Part shown: positions 24,998 to 38,000 of the stretch, piece by piece
How the letters are laid out: each line of letters starts with the position of its first letter
How positions within the stretch are numbered: position 1 is the first letter of the stretch
Source of the DNA: Isoperla grammatica
Lineage: Eukaryota > Arthropoda > Insecta > Plecoptera > Perlodidae
Direction of reading: 5' to 3'
DNA length: 64,000 nt
Assembly (NCBI GenBank): GCA_945910005.1
Contig: OX246741.1
Span: 10,774,669 to 10,838,668, forward strand
Program-made: the position numbers and the translations under genes
The notes under the pieces: model-generated
Told to the model about the DNA's origin: nothing
Seen by the model: the letters and a program-made list of their open reading frames with translations, nothing else
Databases searched by the model: none

Positions 24998-24999
24998 AA

Positions 25000-25187
25000 T
25001 GCCCAATTTAGACGGTTCAATGTTCCGCTCAATGTTCCTTGAATTCGAGGACAAAAAAGCATCAAAACAAAAAAACGAAGTTAAAGTAGAGTATTGTTGT
25101 GTTTTATTATCTATGCATGTTTTGATGCTTTTTTGTCCTTGAATTCAAGGAACATTGAACAGAACATTGAACCATCTAAATGGGGCA
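25000..25187. mobile_element. Fold-back MITE, TAA target duplication
   Basis: 188 bp flanked by TAA on both sides (24997-24999, 25188-25190). Terminal inverted repeats of about 72 bp begin TGCCCAATTTAGACGGTTCA on the left and, reading the complement of the right end, TGCCCCATTTAGATGGTTCA. They continue through ttccttgaattc-aggacaaa. A fragment of the same arm (gtttttgtccttgaattcaa) lies near 21330-21350. Confidence 0.8.
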
Positions 25188-26244
25188 TAAAGAATTGAAA
25201 AAAAGGAGATGATTTTTTAAATTATAAATAGAATAGTACATGCACCTACATGGTAACTGTTCATTTTTCGTCAGATCAATTTTGAAGGCAATAAGCTTTA
25301 TAAAAATTTTAGGTTAAAAAGTGATATACTGTATACTGTAGTAAAAAATAATATAATATTGCAGGTAGTATTTTCGTAGTGGGATGAAATCATAGCCAAA
25401 ACTAATTCAAAAATACCATTTTATTTTAACTTGAGTGTACTTAATGTTTATAAAGCAAGATAGTAACATTCAGTTGAAAAACATTTCTTCAAGAATTGTG
25501 ACAGGAGACTGACAGTGTAATACCACCCAGCTAGGAGGAGTATGAGTACGTACCGGTATTACTGTCATGATTCCCTGTTCATATCTCCTGGGTTCATGGT
25601 CATGGGCCACACAATTTCCTCAAGAATTGTGGCAGAAGGACTGATAGTAACTTTTTCTTCCACTCAGGAGGAGTTTGTGTGTTACAGTAATGGTGTTACA
25701 GTAATATGAAAAATAACATGCATAAAACAATTGGATGCCACCTTTGATTTGCAATGGCCTAGAGGTCAGCTACAAATACTAAACTCCTAGAAACGATACA
25801 ACTGTTTTTCATTGAACTATCAATCATTGAATTAACTCTTACATCATGTTTGGTTATATCTATGTCGCCTTGGTAGCAAGATCTTCAATGCACTGTCTCA
25901 AGATGTAATACAAACGGTCCCATCAAACAGATTTACTCATAATTGCACATTGACCTATACTGTAATTAGATGCTAGTTTTTGGGGAAAATAAGGGGTGAA
26001 TTTTTGTACAAAATTTCTGTTAACTGGTACTTCATGTTCAATAATGCATTTTGTTCACTTCTTTCTCGGAAGCAAGTGTCAAAGTGCATTTTTATCAAAT
26101 TTATATGTAATTTTCACTAAGTTGTCGATCTATACCGATTTTCCACACAAATATCTACAAATTCGACCAAGATGCGCGAGGCTCACAAGCCGGCTTGATT
26201 CTTGACTCCAGCTCCAGCATAATATTATAGACTTCAATATCATC

Positions 26245-29200
26245 TCAAGCAGCTTTCTTTGGTTTGATGAACGTTCGCTTCCTCTTCATCTTTTTCCTCG
26301 CCAATTCTAGCTGATGTAATTCTGAGTAGACTTCTGCAAAGATCTCCTTCTGGTCTTCCTCTGATATTGTTGCCCTGTGTACAGAATCAACAGAGTTCTC
26401 TAAGAGCCAAAAAGATGCACACTCAGTGAGGCCTTGCCTTTGGAAACCTTAGGATTCAAAATCAGAAACTAATTTTATTTTTATTTTATTTATTTAACGA
26501 GTATCCTATCCAATAAACAAACAAAATGAAATAAATTATCCAACCCCGACATACGTATCCCAGAACTGCAATGATGAACATGCGCGTTATAGGAATATCC
26601 GAATGGAGCTACAACAGGGTTGCCGTTTTTGCGGAGTTTATCCTCTTTTGCGGATTTTTAGGGTGCCTCGCGGACATGAGGATTAACCGCCAAATTGGCG
26701 GATTTTCTACCATTATTGTAAAAACCGTGAAATTTACTATAATTTGAAAATTCTGCCATAAAGAACGATTTAATAACGTAAAAAGTAAAGTTGGACAATC
26801 TACACTTGAACCCGCAGCATAGACAGGATGTCTCAAAACACGTGTGAAATATCGAGATTTCAACTGTTTTTTTGTAAGTTGTCTTACTATACTAGCAAGC
26901 AGAGGGCGGAGCTTGTGTGGGAGACAGCCAATGCGGTACCTAAAGCGTTGTGATTGGTCTAGTAGTAAGTAGCGTCCTCTATCGTCAACTTTGCAGAACG
27001 TGTGTGTTCTTTTAGTGTAAGATAGCCTGTGCTGTGCCTCGTTGGTAACAAGCAGAACCGTGAGCGTGAGCCTGTGACGTGACGACTGACTTTTGATATG
27101 AGTCTATGCTGTTATTTGCCTGGTTTCTTGTTTATATATATATAATATATACAAATTTATCTATTATTTATTTATTTATAAATTATAATGGAGAGGTAAA
27201 TTCTTAAAGATCATCTGGCATAATGCATAACCTAAAAATAAACATAACCTAAAAAATTTTTTTATTCTTCACACTTTATAATATGCTAAGTTACAGCAGA
27301 ATAAATGTGTTTTGGAGGATTTTTGAGGATTTTTTTGGTATCTTCAGAGGATTTAAAAAATTACTTGGTGGCAACCCTGAGCTACAACATTATAACGCTG
27401 CTTATATATATATAACATCTGCTGCCTTTGAACTAACAAACCTGAAACCACATATTATACTAATAACGAAAAGCTTAATATGCAGGTTGTGGTAGTGAGG
27501 TATTGTACACAGATTTTATCAAATTAAATTATCAAATATTTTATTTGAGCCAGCATAGTGCCCACAGCCATTTCTGGGTTGTGGTATAGGCTTAAGCCTG
27601 TATACCAGGGATGATTATATCTAGCAATTAATAGATTGCTATTTGCTATAGCAATCGATTTCAAATTTGAAGAATCAATTCTTCCCAATTTATGTTCTGC
27701 AGGGATATTTGCAAATATCAACGTTCAACCCTAACTGAAATCATAGCCTAGGCCTGACTTAATTATTAATGAAAAAAACAAAACATGTACAAACTTAAAG
27801 TGAGCTAAGTTTGTGTACATTAAAAATTACCTGCACTACAAACAATGTGTGTTTTTACAATTTGATTTTGCTTTCGAATCAATGTTATCCCTAGTGTATC
27901 ACTTACCGGTACTCATCGTCTTGACGAGCATTGTTGCCAAACATGAGATGTTAAGCCAAAATATTATCATCACAAGTACAAGGCATGTGAGATAAAAGGA
28001 AACATTCAAACTCGGAGTAAAAATGAAGAAGATACAAAATATGTTTACATTTCTTGCACGAATCATTGACTACACAGGCCTATAAAACTCCCTCTTCTAT
28101 TAAAATCCAACAAGAATTGCGATGAGCTTACCGGTATTGCTTCATTAGGTCATATTTCTCCCATGGAGTAGCAAGTTTTTTAGCCTTTTCATAAAATTTG
28201 TCTGCCAGCTCTAAGTCCTGAACACCTTGCAAATCTTGCCTCTCCCAACGTTCCAGCCACGGACGAGGCTTTAATTTAACCTGAAACAAGGGTATATTTT
28301 ACAGTAAAATTATTATCTAGGTCTACATTGTAGTAGGCCCTAACTCATGAGTATGACCAGAGCAGAAAGCAAACTAAAACTAATTGCTTTGCACTTAGAA
28401 CCAGGTGTTCAGAACAGCTCAAACTGATATTCATAGGCCAAGGCCTATAGCTGATTGACTGAACGAATCTTAGGTCCGAATGCATAGTCCACACTGAAGC
28501 CCTCCTCAACTCAGCCTCTCCTCAGCCTCGCCCAACCACCAATCACGGAACGGCATTGCCATGTGGACGGCTGAGCTGTGATTGGTGGTTGGGCGAGGCT
28601 GAGAAGAGGCTGAGTTGAGGAAGGCTTGAGTGTGAACTATGCGTTCGGGCCTTAGTGTAGTAAATGGTCAGAGTACTATTAATAGTCTATTCTATTACTA
28701 CAAGTACATGCTCACATTCATATGTAGGCCAACACTATTTATATACACTATTTTCTAAATCTCACTGAGAGAAGGTATGTAGCAATTAGCAAAATCATTT
28801 CTGACATAATCTCTTCACATTTGGTTTCTACTTTCTATCATAAATTCTACCAGCTGTCTACAGGAACAATAAAAATTAAAAACATTCCTATGGGAGTGTC
28901 ACCAAACATGTCGTCAATATTTAAATTTAATGCATTGTTATTGCCACTCTCTAAGTCGTTATTTCTGTTTAATTCACTGTTAGAAATATGCTTGATCACA
29001 AATTTATACCACTTGTGAAGCCATTTTCAAATGTCCCGACGCCAGCAGGGTGAGCCTACGTTCTAACACCATTATCAAACAAACGCCACCAGGACAACAC
29101 CCACTCCACTTGTCCAACTTTCATTTAGTTCCAAATGTAGCCAAAAGCAACTATTCTATCCCAATTCAGTGAGATAAAATGACATTTTAAATCAAACAAT

Positions 29201-31183
29201 GTGTATAATTAGTTATTATTGCTACAAACAAACCTTGATGTCATTGATGGGCACTGGCATTCCTTCTGGTAGGATTTCCGGCTCCATGTCAAATGAGAAG
29301 GTACTGTATTCTGGCAGTGCATCCCTTAGGTAACGCAAGTTGTCATCAAGCCTCTTCTCTAGTCGCAGAACTTCTATTTTCTGAATGGTTGGGTTGTACA
29401 TCTCGTAACGGATCTCTGTTCCTTGTTGGTCGAGCACGTTCCTTAGGATGAACGATGCTCGCAGGCCGCACTTGTTTCTTTCAATGCAGATTCCGACAAA
29501 GCGACTCGTTTTCCCCGGCGCATGCGGATCGGATGTTGTAACTGCCAATATGCTACCTACAAGAAAAGTAGATTACAGTACAATTTAATCTATAAGATAT
29601 GAACTTATGAAGCATTGAGCTGAATGAGTCAAAGATTGTGTTCCCATTGATCCACAAGATCCTTCAACAGTGGAGCCTGTAATCTTTGATAAACAGCTAA
29701 CAAGAAATCATAAGAAAAATAGTGATCGTATCACCAATTATCCTGAGAATTACACATTTCAACTACCAGTAGCCAATGTATTGTAATTTGCAGTGTTGGC
29801 GAATGAATTCTTGAAAAGTTTAAGTTCCTAGGACACGTTACTTTTTTGAGAACTTTTGAAAGAAGTCATTCATTATGTATTCCGGTGAACATAAACCTTA
29901 TAAGGTTGCACTCAAATTTATCATCTTAAATCTAAGGTAAGCTGTTAAAACCTATCTCTACATTATACTTGGATTTGAGTAAAATAAATAAAACTGTATC
30001 ATTGCAATGATGGTGCAAATACTATAGGCTTACAACAATAGAATGAATTAGTAGTAATAGTAGTAGAAGTAGGCCTAGTAGTAGATCTTTATTTTTGCAC
30101 TTGGCTACTTTCAGTAGGCCTACATAGATCGATATTAATACAACGTCGATTATAGCCTACTGTGTAAAGAAACTTATTAAATATCACTCTTATAAGTAGA
30201 GTTCTAACATAGCAATAATCTCACATATTCAATTTCACACAGTTCAATTGCAGAAATGTCCAAACCACAACTTGAATCATAATAGACCTTCTGCACTGAA
30301 AGTATTTGGATAAACTCACAGGATCAACAAGTCACTTTTCTTTTCATAGGCCTACAAACTTCATAGACGAAGAATATTGTATTTAAAAACGAGAGTAGTC
30401 TATAAAGACATGAAGTATGTAGATGTTGGTTTAAAAACACTGCTAGTAATCAATCAATCAATCAATCAATCAAAATAGCTTTTATTCGTTACTCTGTTTA
30501 CATTTAATTACAATATCGTATCATAAACAATAGCATAGTACTAGACACAGTCATATAACATTGTGAATCAACTGTAAATGAGCAAGCGAGTACCCACATG
30601 AGCATGGTGCTTGTGTGGGTACTTGATGGTCAGAGTCAAACACAAACCTATCTCAGAGTCAATGCCACAGCATACTTACCAACGTAAAATTCTGGAATAT
30701 CTATATGCGCTCTGCGGTTGACCATATCTAGCCTCTCGAGCTTTTCACGGACAGTATTACGCCACTCGACTTTGGGATCAGGTAGAAACTCAGGATATAT
30801 AAATCTGTATTCAAGCGGCACACTTGTTTTACGAGTGTCTGTTGTGTCCTGAACGGCAGCATCCTTTGAATGTACTTGGACAGCTTGTCCATCTTCTTTA
30901 ACATTAACGGCCGATGATGCACTACGCCAGCAGTCTTCTCTTACTGAAAATGATTTGTCAACATAACTTACAATAAACAAATTTAAGCAAATTTGATAGG
31001 CCCTAGGCCTATGCCTTCTAGGAATTTAGTGCTAAGGAAGGCTCCCACCCACCCGAAAACTATCTTTGCTCCCATCCCTAGGCTATGAAGCATGAATGTA
31101 GGGAGGTTCTCTTGCATGGGAGATGGGCCTACTGTGTCAGAACTGTCCGCGGGCCTGGTGGGGATGGTCAGAGTCAAATTGTT

Positions 31184-31227
<44 letters not shown>

Positions 31228-31672
31228 TCTTTATTAGCATAAATACTATTATTTTCATTTACATAAATACAGTTATACCTAGGCCCTATGGACCTAGGAC
31301 ATGTAGGTTACTGGGAGTGCCAGTGAGATTGGAAAGCAAGGATTGGCGATGTTGCTCCGTTGGACATGTGAAGGTCCAAGGACTCTGTAGAAGAGGAAGA
31401 AGAATACATTGCCACCGCCCGCAAGGGCATATTTTCTACATGCTTGTAACACTCAGATTCCGCCTTCCTGACATGTTTTAAGGTTATGTCCCGGTCTAGG
31501 CTAGGCTGTTTACGCACACTTAGAGACCGGACACTAAGCAGCCTTTACATATAAGTGTTGGATTGAATGCTTCATTAATTAACATACCACTTTTTGATAG
31601 AAGAAGTGCAGTTCGCTTCAAGTGAAATGTATCTGCCGTGAAAAGCCTAGATAGACTTTCAAGGAACGCCAT
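26245..31672 (-). CDS. MRPL19: Mitochondrial ribosomal protein bL19m
   Basis: A structural protein of the large mitoribosomal subunit. Five exons are 31672-31588, 30943-30680, 29556-29234, 28280-28132 and 26374-26245, phases 1, 1, 0 and 2, giving 316 residues. The N-terminus ([11 protein letters not shown]...HLKR) suits a mitochondrial presequence. The bL19 core lies mainly in exons 2 and 3: [66 protein letters not shown]. Exon 4 encodes the [14 protein letters not shown] segment typical of animal MRPL19. Exon 5 encodes a basic tail ending IKPKKAA. All splice sites are GT-AG and every junction keeps frame. Intron 4 carries a 765-bp hAT-like element. The start is the first ATG, after a run of sequence with stops. 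Confidence 0.95.
26615..27379. mobile_element. Non-autonomous hAT-like element
   Basis: The left end CAGGGTTGCCGTTTTTGCGG and the right end ending GGCAACCCTG are inverted. A perfect 8-bp duplication, agctacaa, flanks the 765-bp element (26607-26614 and 27380-27387). That duplication length and the CAGGG terminus are characteristic of hAT transposons. No transposase frame. It lies in the fourth MRPL19 intron. Confidence 0.88.
28473..28651. mobile_element. Fold-back MITE, TTA target duplication
   Basis: 179 bp with TTA on both sides (28470-28472, 28652-28654). The two arms are inverted over most of the length: GGTCCGAATGCATAGTCCAC with the complement of GTGAACTATGCGTTCGGGCC, then cctcaactcagcctct and cagcctcgcccaaccaccaatcac. 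It lies in MRPL19 intron 3. Confidence 0.8.
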
Positions 31673-31961
31673 TTTTATACACGAAGATTTTTTACGACTG
31701 TAGTTTCGACTAGTCGATTTGAAAAATTCAAAAGAAACCCGCGAATGAAATATTCCCTTCCTTTTCATTTCATGAGATTTTATTCCCTGTTCTAGTTTCA
31801 ACCATTTGAGGTAGCTCAAGCTGCTCAACGATGAAGAACTCAGGACGTCACCGATTCGGTCCCAACCACGTAGGGAATATTATAATATCTTTGGTCCCAA
31901 CCATCAGATTTAGATTCAGATTTCAGATAATTTTATTCTCAACACAGAATACATACATGTT

Positions 31962-33689
31962 CAGAGGCGGACTGGGGGGGTAAGGGCCCCGTACGGAAAA
32001 GCATTTTAGGGGCCCCAGAACTTGGCGAAGTTGAAAGGGGTCTGGGGCGAAGCCCCAGCCGCCGGAGGCGAAAATTTTTTCAGCCTATTATTTTGTGTAG
32101 AACGCATATAAACACGTTTGAAAATCGATGAATAATGATAGTTATGTGGAACAACGACAACGTGTTGAACTGTGAACACCACTTAAAAAAACGAAATTGA
32201 AGAAAAAACTTCCCAACTCTGGCAGTTTTATATTGTATATTTCAAACTATATTGTTTCTCAACCTTCTGCAAATATCGATTATAGTTGTTCACTCACATC
32301 TCGTAATTTTTACTCGCAACGAGGGAGCGATGGACGTAGGTGGGATCTGGGGCGAAGCCCCTGCCGCCGGAGACAACTTTGCCGAAGGCGAAACAATTTT
32401 CGGTCCTGCATGATGCTTACTGGCCTAAAACTCGTTTTGAGGCGATATCCTATCATGACAAACAATGAAACAAAAGTCAATATTGCATTTATAATTCCTT
32501 ACTTAGGATAGAAGTTCGATCCTGTCATTTGAGAAAGGTAGCCTAGTATATGGCTAGTGCTGCGCGGGATCGGATTTCAGTAGGCTGCGATGGATATATT
32601 TTTGCCTAAATGTTCGCTTTTGAAAATTTTGAACACGTATAAGATTGAATAATGGGGCTTAACGTCTCATATTTTTGCAACAATGGCTAATCGAGACGAT
32701 GAGCGGGTGATAATGAAGATGGGAAAGATGATGAAGAATAAAGCCACATCCGAATCAGATCCATTGTACGTCGCGTGGGTCGTCATACGGGAGTCCAGCA
32801 AGGGAGGGCAGGGCCAAGTGGGAGGAGAAATATTCAGTAGGACAGTGAGTGGAGGGAAGGGACAGGGTCTCCTTTTGTCGCCTCTTACGACTAGCAGAGT
32901 CACTCTGGGCCTATTCTACCCCGGGCCGAGACGGGTCTCCTTTTGTCGCCTCTTACGACTAGCAAGAGTCACTCTGGGCCTATTCTTCCCCGGGCCCAGA
33001 CGGGCTTGAACACGTATAAACACTCGATCAGCCCGATGTGTTATTTTTCTGATATAACAAAGTTTACTCACAAACTATCAAAAGTCACTCTCAAGTTGCG
33101 AGCTATAGCGAGCAGTAATTTGGAAGATCATTGTTTCCTATTAATGTTTTTAGAACGCATATGAACATGTGTAAAAATCGATAAATGATGTTAGGTATGT
33201 GGAACAACATGTTGAACTGTGAACACCACTGTTCAAGAGTAAATTAAAGAAAGAACTTTCCCAGCACTGGCAGTTGGATATTTCAAACTATATTGTTTCC
33301 TATAAATTTGTTTATAGAATGCATATAAACATGTTTAAAAATGGATACACGACGATAAATATGTGGAACATATGGACTGTGAACCACTTTGGAAATTAAA
33401 TTAAAGAAATAACTTTCCCAACAATTTGACATGTTACATATTTTAAAACAAACTAGACGAGGAAAGCGGAAATCTTTGTAGCACTTGTAGATGGTCTATT
33501 TGATACGTTATGTCCCTTTCTACACTGACATGAGATGAAATATTATGCTCTTCTTACTATTTAGTTGCATAATCTATATCGCATAAGATATTTATTTTCA
33601 GGGGGTTGGGTGGTGGCCCTCAAGGGGGCCCCCACCCGGGGGGGCCCCGTACGGGTTTCCGTAGTTCCGTACCTGCCAGTCCGCCCCTG
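31962..33689. mobile_element. Non-autonomous hAT-like element with nested SINE
   Basis: The ends CAGAGGCGGACTGG and CCAGTCCGCCCCTG are inverted. A perfect 8-bp duplication, tacatgtt, flanks it (31954-31961 and 33690-33697). The element is 1,728 bp, or about 1.35 kb without the SINE inserted at 32643-33005. Both subterminal regions are rich in ggccccgtacgg. The interior has three diverged copies of a block of about 165 bp with gcatat-aacatgt, tatgtggaaca and gaactgtgaacaccact (starting near 32104, 33154 and 33318). No transposase frame. Confidence 0.9.
32643..33005 (-). mobile_element. SINE-like retroposon, copy in the hAT element
   Basis: Flanked by ttgaacacgtataa (32629-32642 and 33006-33019), a 14-bp direct duplication. 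On the minus strand it starts GCCCGTCTGGGCCCGGGG, has two direct repeats of about 55-60 bp with tcgtaagaggcgac, and ends at ccccattattcaatc. No A or B box is recognisable and there is no convincing protein. The open frame on the plus strand is shared with the 39119 copy but looks incidental. Confidence 0.8.
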
Positions 33690-34240
33690 TACATGTTACT
33701 AAAAAGTGGCAAAGTTGGAGAAGCCTGCAAAGTCATGGAGACTTGAGTGCAGGCCATTTACAAAATAGTGTATGGTATTAATTTTGTCAGATTTGTAAAT
33801 AAATAAATAAATAAACATATAAACTGAGGGTCATAGGCAGCAGGACGAACACCGGAAAATACTCTTTTCTGGCTAGGACCAAAAGGGAGTGGAATGCCCT
33901 CCCAAAAGGAGTTATGGTGACTCTCCCTAAGTCACTAGAAATTATGAAGGGTATCCTAAAACAGTATATATAATATGTTAGTGTTAATTGTCCTATGTTT
34001 AATGTGTTATGTTATGATATCTACTAAGTTATTCAATTGTTAATTGTCTTATGTTTAATGTGTTATGTAACATGCTATCTACTAAGTTATTTTAGTGTAT
34101 ATGTTACCCTAATCTAATCTACCTAAATCTTAAGTATATACTCATCTGTTAATTCTAAGTAGTCTACAGCAGCCACAGATTGTGTACAAATGTATGAGCA
34201 CATTACAATCAAAGATGCTAATAAAGATATCAATATCAAT
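33690..34240 (+). mobile_element. Non-LTR retrotransposon 3' end
   Basis: The frame at 33830-33973 encodes the C-terminal tail of a LINE reverse transcriptase: residues like RTKREWNALPKGVM match the WN-LP signature that closes RT ORFs of jockey/CR1/RTE-type elements. A stop (TAA) follows, then about 240 bp of 3' UTR ending in aataaagatatcaatatcaat, a short repeated tail. It is strongly 5' truncated and inactive. It starts immediately after the hAT element's right-hand target duplication. Confidence 0.7.
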
Positions 34241-34910
34241 ACATTCATCACAATGGGTAAAATTGCTTGCAAACAGAACAGCTTAGTTTTTCTGTTGTGT
34301 TATATTGCATTTAGGTGCTTCTTAGAATTAAAAGTACAATAAAGATGCACAGTTATTTATTTTATTAAATATTTCTACTCATATTAACAATAATGAATAG
34401 GGGTTGGCTGAAAAGAAAATTATATAAATAATAAATTATATAGAATCAAAATGTTTTTCTAAAGTGGTGCAAATCGTGCAATACATAATAGGTACGTGTT
34501 TATTGAACAAAGTTTTACCTACTCTTCAAAGACATGGTATTCCCAAGTAGATGCTAAATGCTAATTTTAGGGTAAAAATACACATTATGATGTGACAAAA
34601 CACTAAGTGTTTGGGGAAAGGACAGTAACAGCTATAAGGTTACAGGTTGGCACTCAGAGTAGAAAAGGTGAAAAAATATACATAATTGTCTCAATGTTTT
34701 GTACATATCTAGTAGAATAACGAGTCCTTCACTAATGACTAACATCTTATGGACCCCCCCCCCCCCCCCCGGGTTAGGCCTAACTGCCAGTTGTGTTGCC
34801 ACGAAGCTTGGGATGCAGCATTAAATGCATTACATATCCTCAAAGGATTCCTCTTACAAAAAACATAGTACTAGGTAGGTACACTAGGTAGGTACTAGTA
34901 CATGTCTATT

Positions 34911-34916
34911 TTTATT
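34911..34916 (-). terminator. Poly(A) signal of zinc-finger gene B
   Basis: AATAAA on the minus strand about 110 bp after the stop of the ZAD zinc-finger gene, at the same distance as in paralogue A. Confidence 0.5.
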
Positions 34917-35026
34917 TCCAACATGTCAGTATTTCTCAGAACACATAGAGAACATGGAAGGAATGGAAATAATGGTTCGCTCTAATTAAAGTTCTTCGTT
35001 TTCTTGCATAAGGCCAATGATCCTAT

Positions 35027-38000
35027 CTATACTTGGACTTCATTTTCATTGTTTTCTTCCAAAATGTTATCTCCAAAATCATAATTGTCATCGAGTTCAT
35101 CTTCTTCAACATTCTTCTCTTCTACCCAATCTGGACCAACAATCTTCGGCTTATGTACTAGCATGTGCCTGCTCAACTTCGACCTCGAGTAAAATGCCTT
35201 CTCGCATAACTGACAAGCGAATGGTCGTTCGCCGGAATGGATCCGTTCGTGAACAACGAGATGCTGCTTCTCGATAAAAGATTTACCACACTCTTTACAT
35301 TGGAAAAGTCTAACGTTTTTGTGGTATCGTAAGTGGCGTGTTACTTCCGACTTGGTAAAGAATGACAACTCGCAGAAGTCACACGGAAAAGCCTTATAGC
35401 CAGCGTGTAGTAATTTGTGTCTGTCAAGTCCAGAGGTGGTAAAAAACGGTCGTTGACAGATGTCGCAAACATATTCGATACCCGTGTGTCTCTTCATGTG
35501 ATTGGTCCAGGCCTGACGAGAGGTAAACGTACCGCCGCATAGCGAACAGCTGTAGGGTCGCTCGTTGGTGTGGACTCGCACGTGGATACGAAGCTGACCC
35601 TTGAGTGCAAACGTCTTGCCGCACCAATTGCACAAGAACGGTTTCAACCCGGTGTGTCGAGTCTCGTGCGACTTGAGCCCAGACTGAATCACAAACGTTC
35701 TATCGCACCAGCGGCAAGAATACGGTCGGACGCCAGTGTGGTAACGAGTGTGAACGGTAAGGTCTTCTTTCCTCGCAAAACACTTTCCACACTGGTCGCA
35801 GAGAAACGGCTTAGTGCCAGTATGTAACATTTCGTGTTTTTTCAAGTTTTCTCGAGTGGAAAATATTTTTGAACATGTTTTGCAAACCAAAGGTAGTTTG
35901 GATAATTTCGTAGAAGACTTTTGCTCATTGTTGGTGTCGTTATGATGGCTTATCGTATCGCCTTTTTTCTGTTTTGTATAGGAGCTTTTAATCCGATTTT
36001 TGGATCTTTTAAGATTACAAAATGAATCTGCGTTAGTTGTTTCAATTTCACTTGGTTCTTCCACCGAGAGGGTAGACTCAAAGTCAAGTAAACGTCCCAA
36101 GCTGTGGCCATCATCTTCCAATACTTCCAATTTGACTTCGAAATCCTCTTGGTTGACATCGAAAGTCTATACAAAGAGGAGAAAAAAAGTTGCCATCAAT
36201 TTTTGGTGGAACCGCATTCATATGACGCATTGTGACGACGCATGACCAAAATTTGATATCATACCCACTTGGATTAGACCTACCAACATCTAACTGTAAT
36301 CCTTAATTACAACCTATGTGCATGTTAATAGCAATATAATGATATAATATTATAGGCCCTATAGGCTTACACTACATTATGCACTTCAAGCCATTTTAGT
36401 GCAACATGTTTCGGAACCGGGGCACAGTTTGAAATTGAAATCTTAAGTTATGATAACCAGCGTGTTTTTTAAATTATAGCCTATTTAGCCCATTTCGAAA
36501 TTCTCAATTTCGAGCACTAAGAGTGGGTAGCCTAAACTGAATTAATGTGTACTGTTTTGGCTGGTTACTTTCTGTATGTCAAGATTTTGAATCATGTAGG
36601 TAGCATCTTTGTACCTTTCCGGTTTTACATTATATAACTTTCTCAACTTGCAAACAAAGCCAACAGCTTGTAACTCAGCTCCTATAAAACTGGCTAACAT
36701 CTATTTCTGTTGTCTGACTATTTATTTAACATTGGGTACGTTCCAAAAGCTGTTGAAAATGCTAAAAGTATGCTTGGCCCGTACCGAAACCTATTGAATG
36801 TGCTTTACCCAGCGTCCCGTAACGTGATTCCTGAGCATAGGCTATTCAACATGTTGAATATGCCCGAGGTTTTTACTCGAGCATTTTCAACAACTGGTGG
36901 TTTTGGCAGCATTTTAAAAATGCTCTATAGACAGACCTAACCTTGGGCTTTACCTAAGTGTACAATTGTGCCAAAATCATATGTTTGCACATGTATTAGA
37001 GTCTAGTATATTTACTTGATTTGACTTAAATGCCACTGTCAACCTTTTCAATTTTGCTACACTGTTTGACAACTAAACAACCTTGCGCCTAATTGGCATA
37101 AACAGCCTTGCTTGAAGTGTTCCGTAAGTATATTGTGCTTATAGCCTAGATGCTTTAACGTGCTGGAGAATGCCAGGGGCAAAGCATTTTCAACACGTAA
37201 CGGAACGCAGCCATTAATGAAAACATTCTCTGGTCTGTCATATTGAAAACAATAGTACTAAAACACATTAACAAAATTAGGCTCTAGGCATATTTTGTGT
37301 GTGTAGTGTGTAGCTAGGTTACTGTGAGTAGGCGAGAGTTTACGAAATATTGTAGGCTATCTTTTTAAAAAAATGGTGAAAATACAGGAAAACTAATTCC
37401 CGTGTAGTCGGTAAGTGGGAAATTATTGTAAAAAAATGGGATTTCCCGGGGAAATATGAGAGTTGGCAATCCTAACAACTGGGCTGCAGGGGGATGAGAT
37501 GAGAATGGTTTAATGTGTGTTTCAATGTAACAGGTCACAACCCGTAGTAAGACGTAAGAAGTTCAATGCTTTGTAATTTCTTACGCCTTACTCCATAAAC
37601 CATTGGACTTACAATTTACAGTCTGATTATGAATGGCACTTAACAAACCATCCGAAAAAAGATGGAAATCAATCTTTAATTTCCTACTGCTCTGCAGAGA
37701 TGCAGCAGATATGGAGATCGAGATGACTAGGTAGAGCCTAGGCCTATGAAGGCCATCGAGTAAACCCACTCACACACAAAGCTAGGCCACGAGGATTGAA
37801 ACAATGCAGATGGAATCGCCCTTCCTACCTCTGTGCAAAAATCCTCGGTCTCCAGAAGAAAGGTTTTGAGTAGCTGTCGCAATGTAACATCAGACCGTTG
37901 ACATCTTGTTTGGAACTTGTACATATTGTCAACCTCTCCACAACACTCTCGACAGATTAACGTTGGAAGTCCATCCCCTTCGAACATCTTTGAAACAAAA

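Noticed and set aside
31092..31481. Serine-run frame of 129 codons
   Set aside because: Created by the (agt)n microsatellite at about 31184-31227; no domain in the rest.
32683..33009. 108-codon frame shared with 39163-39411
   Set aside because: Both lie inside copies of a SINE-like retroposon; the shared frame reflects shared repeat sequence.
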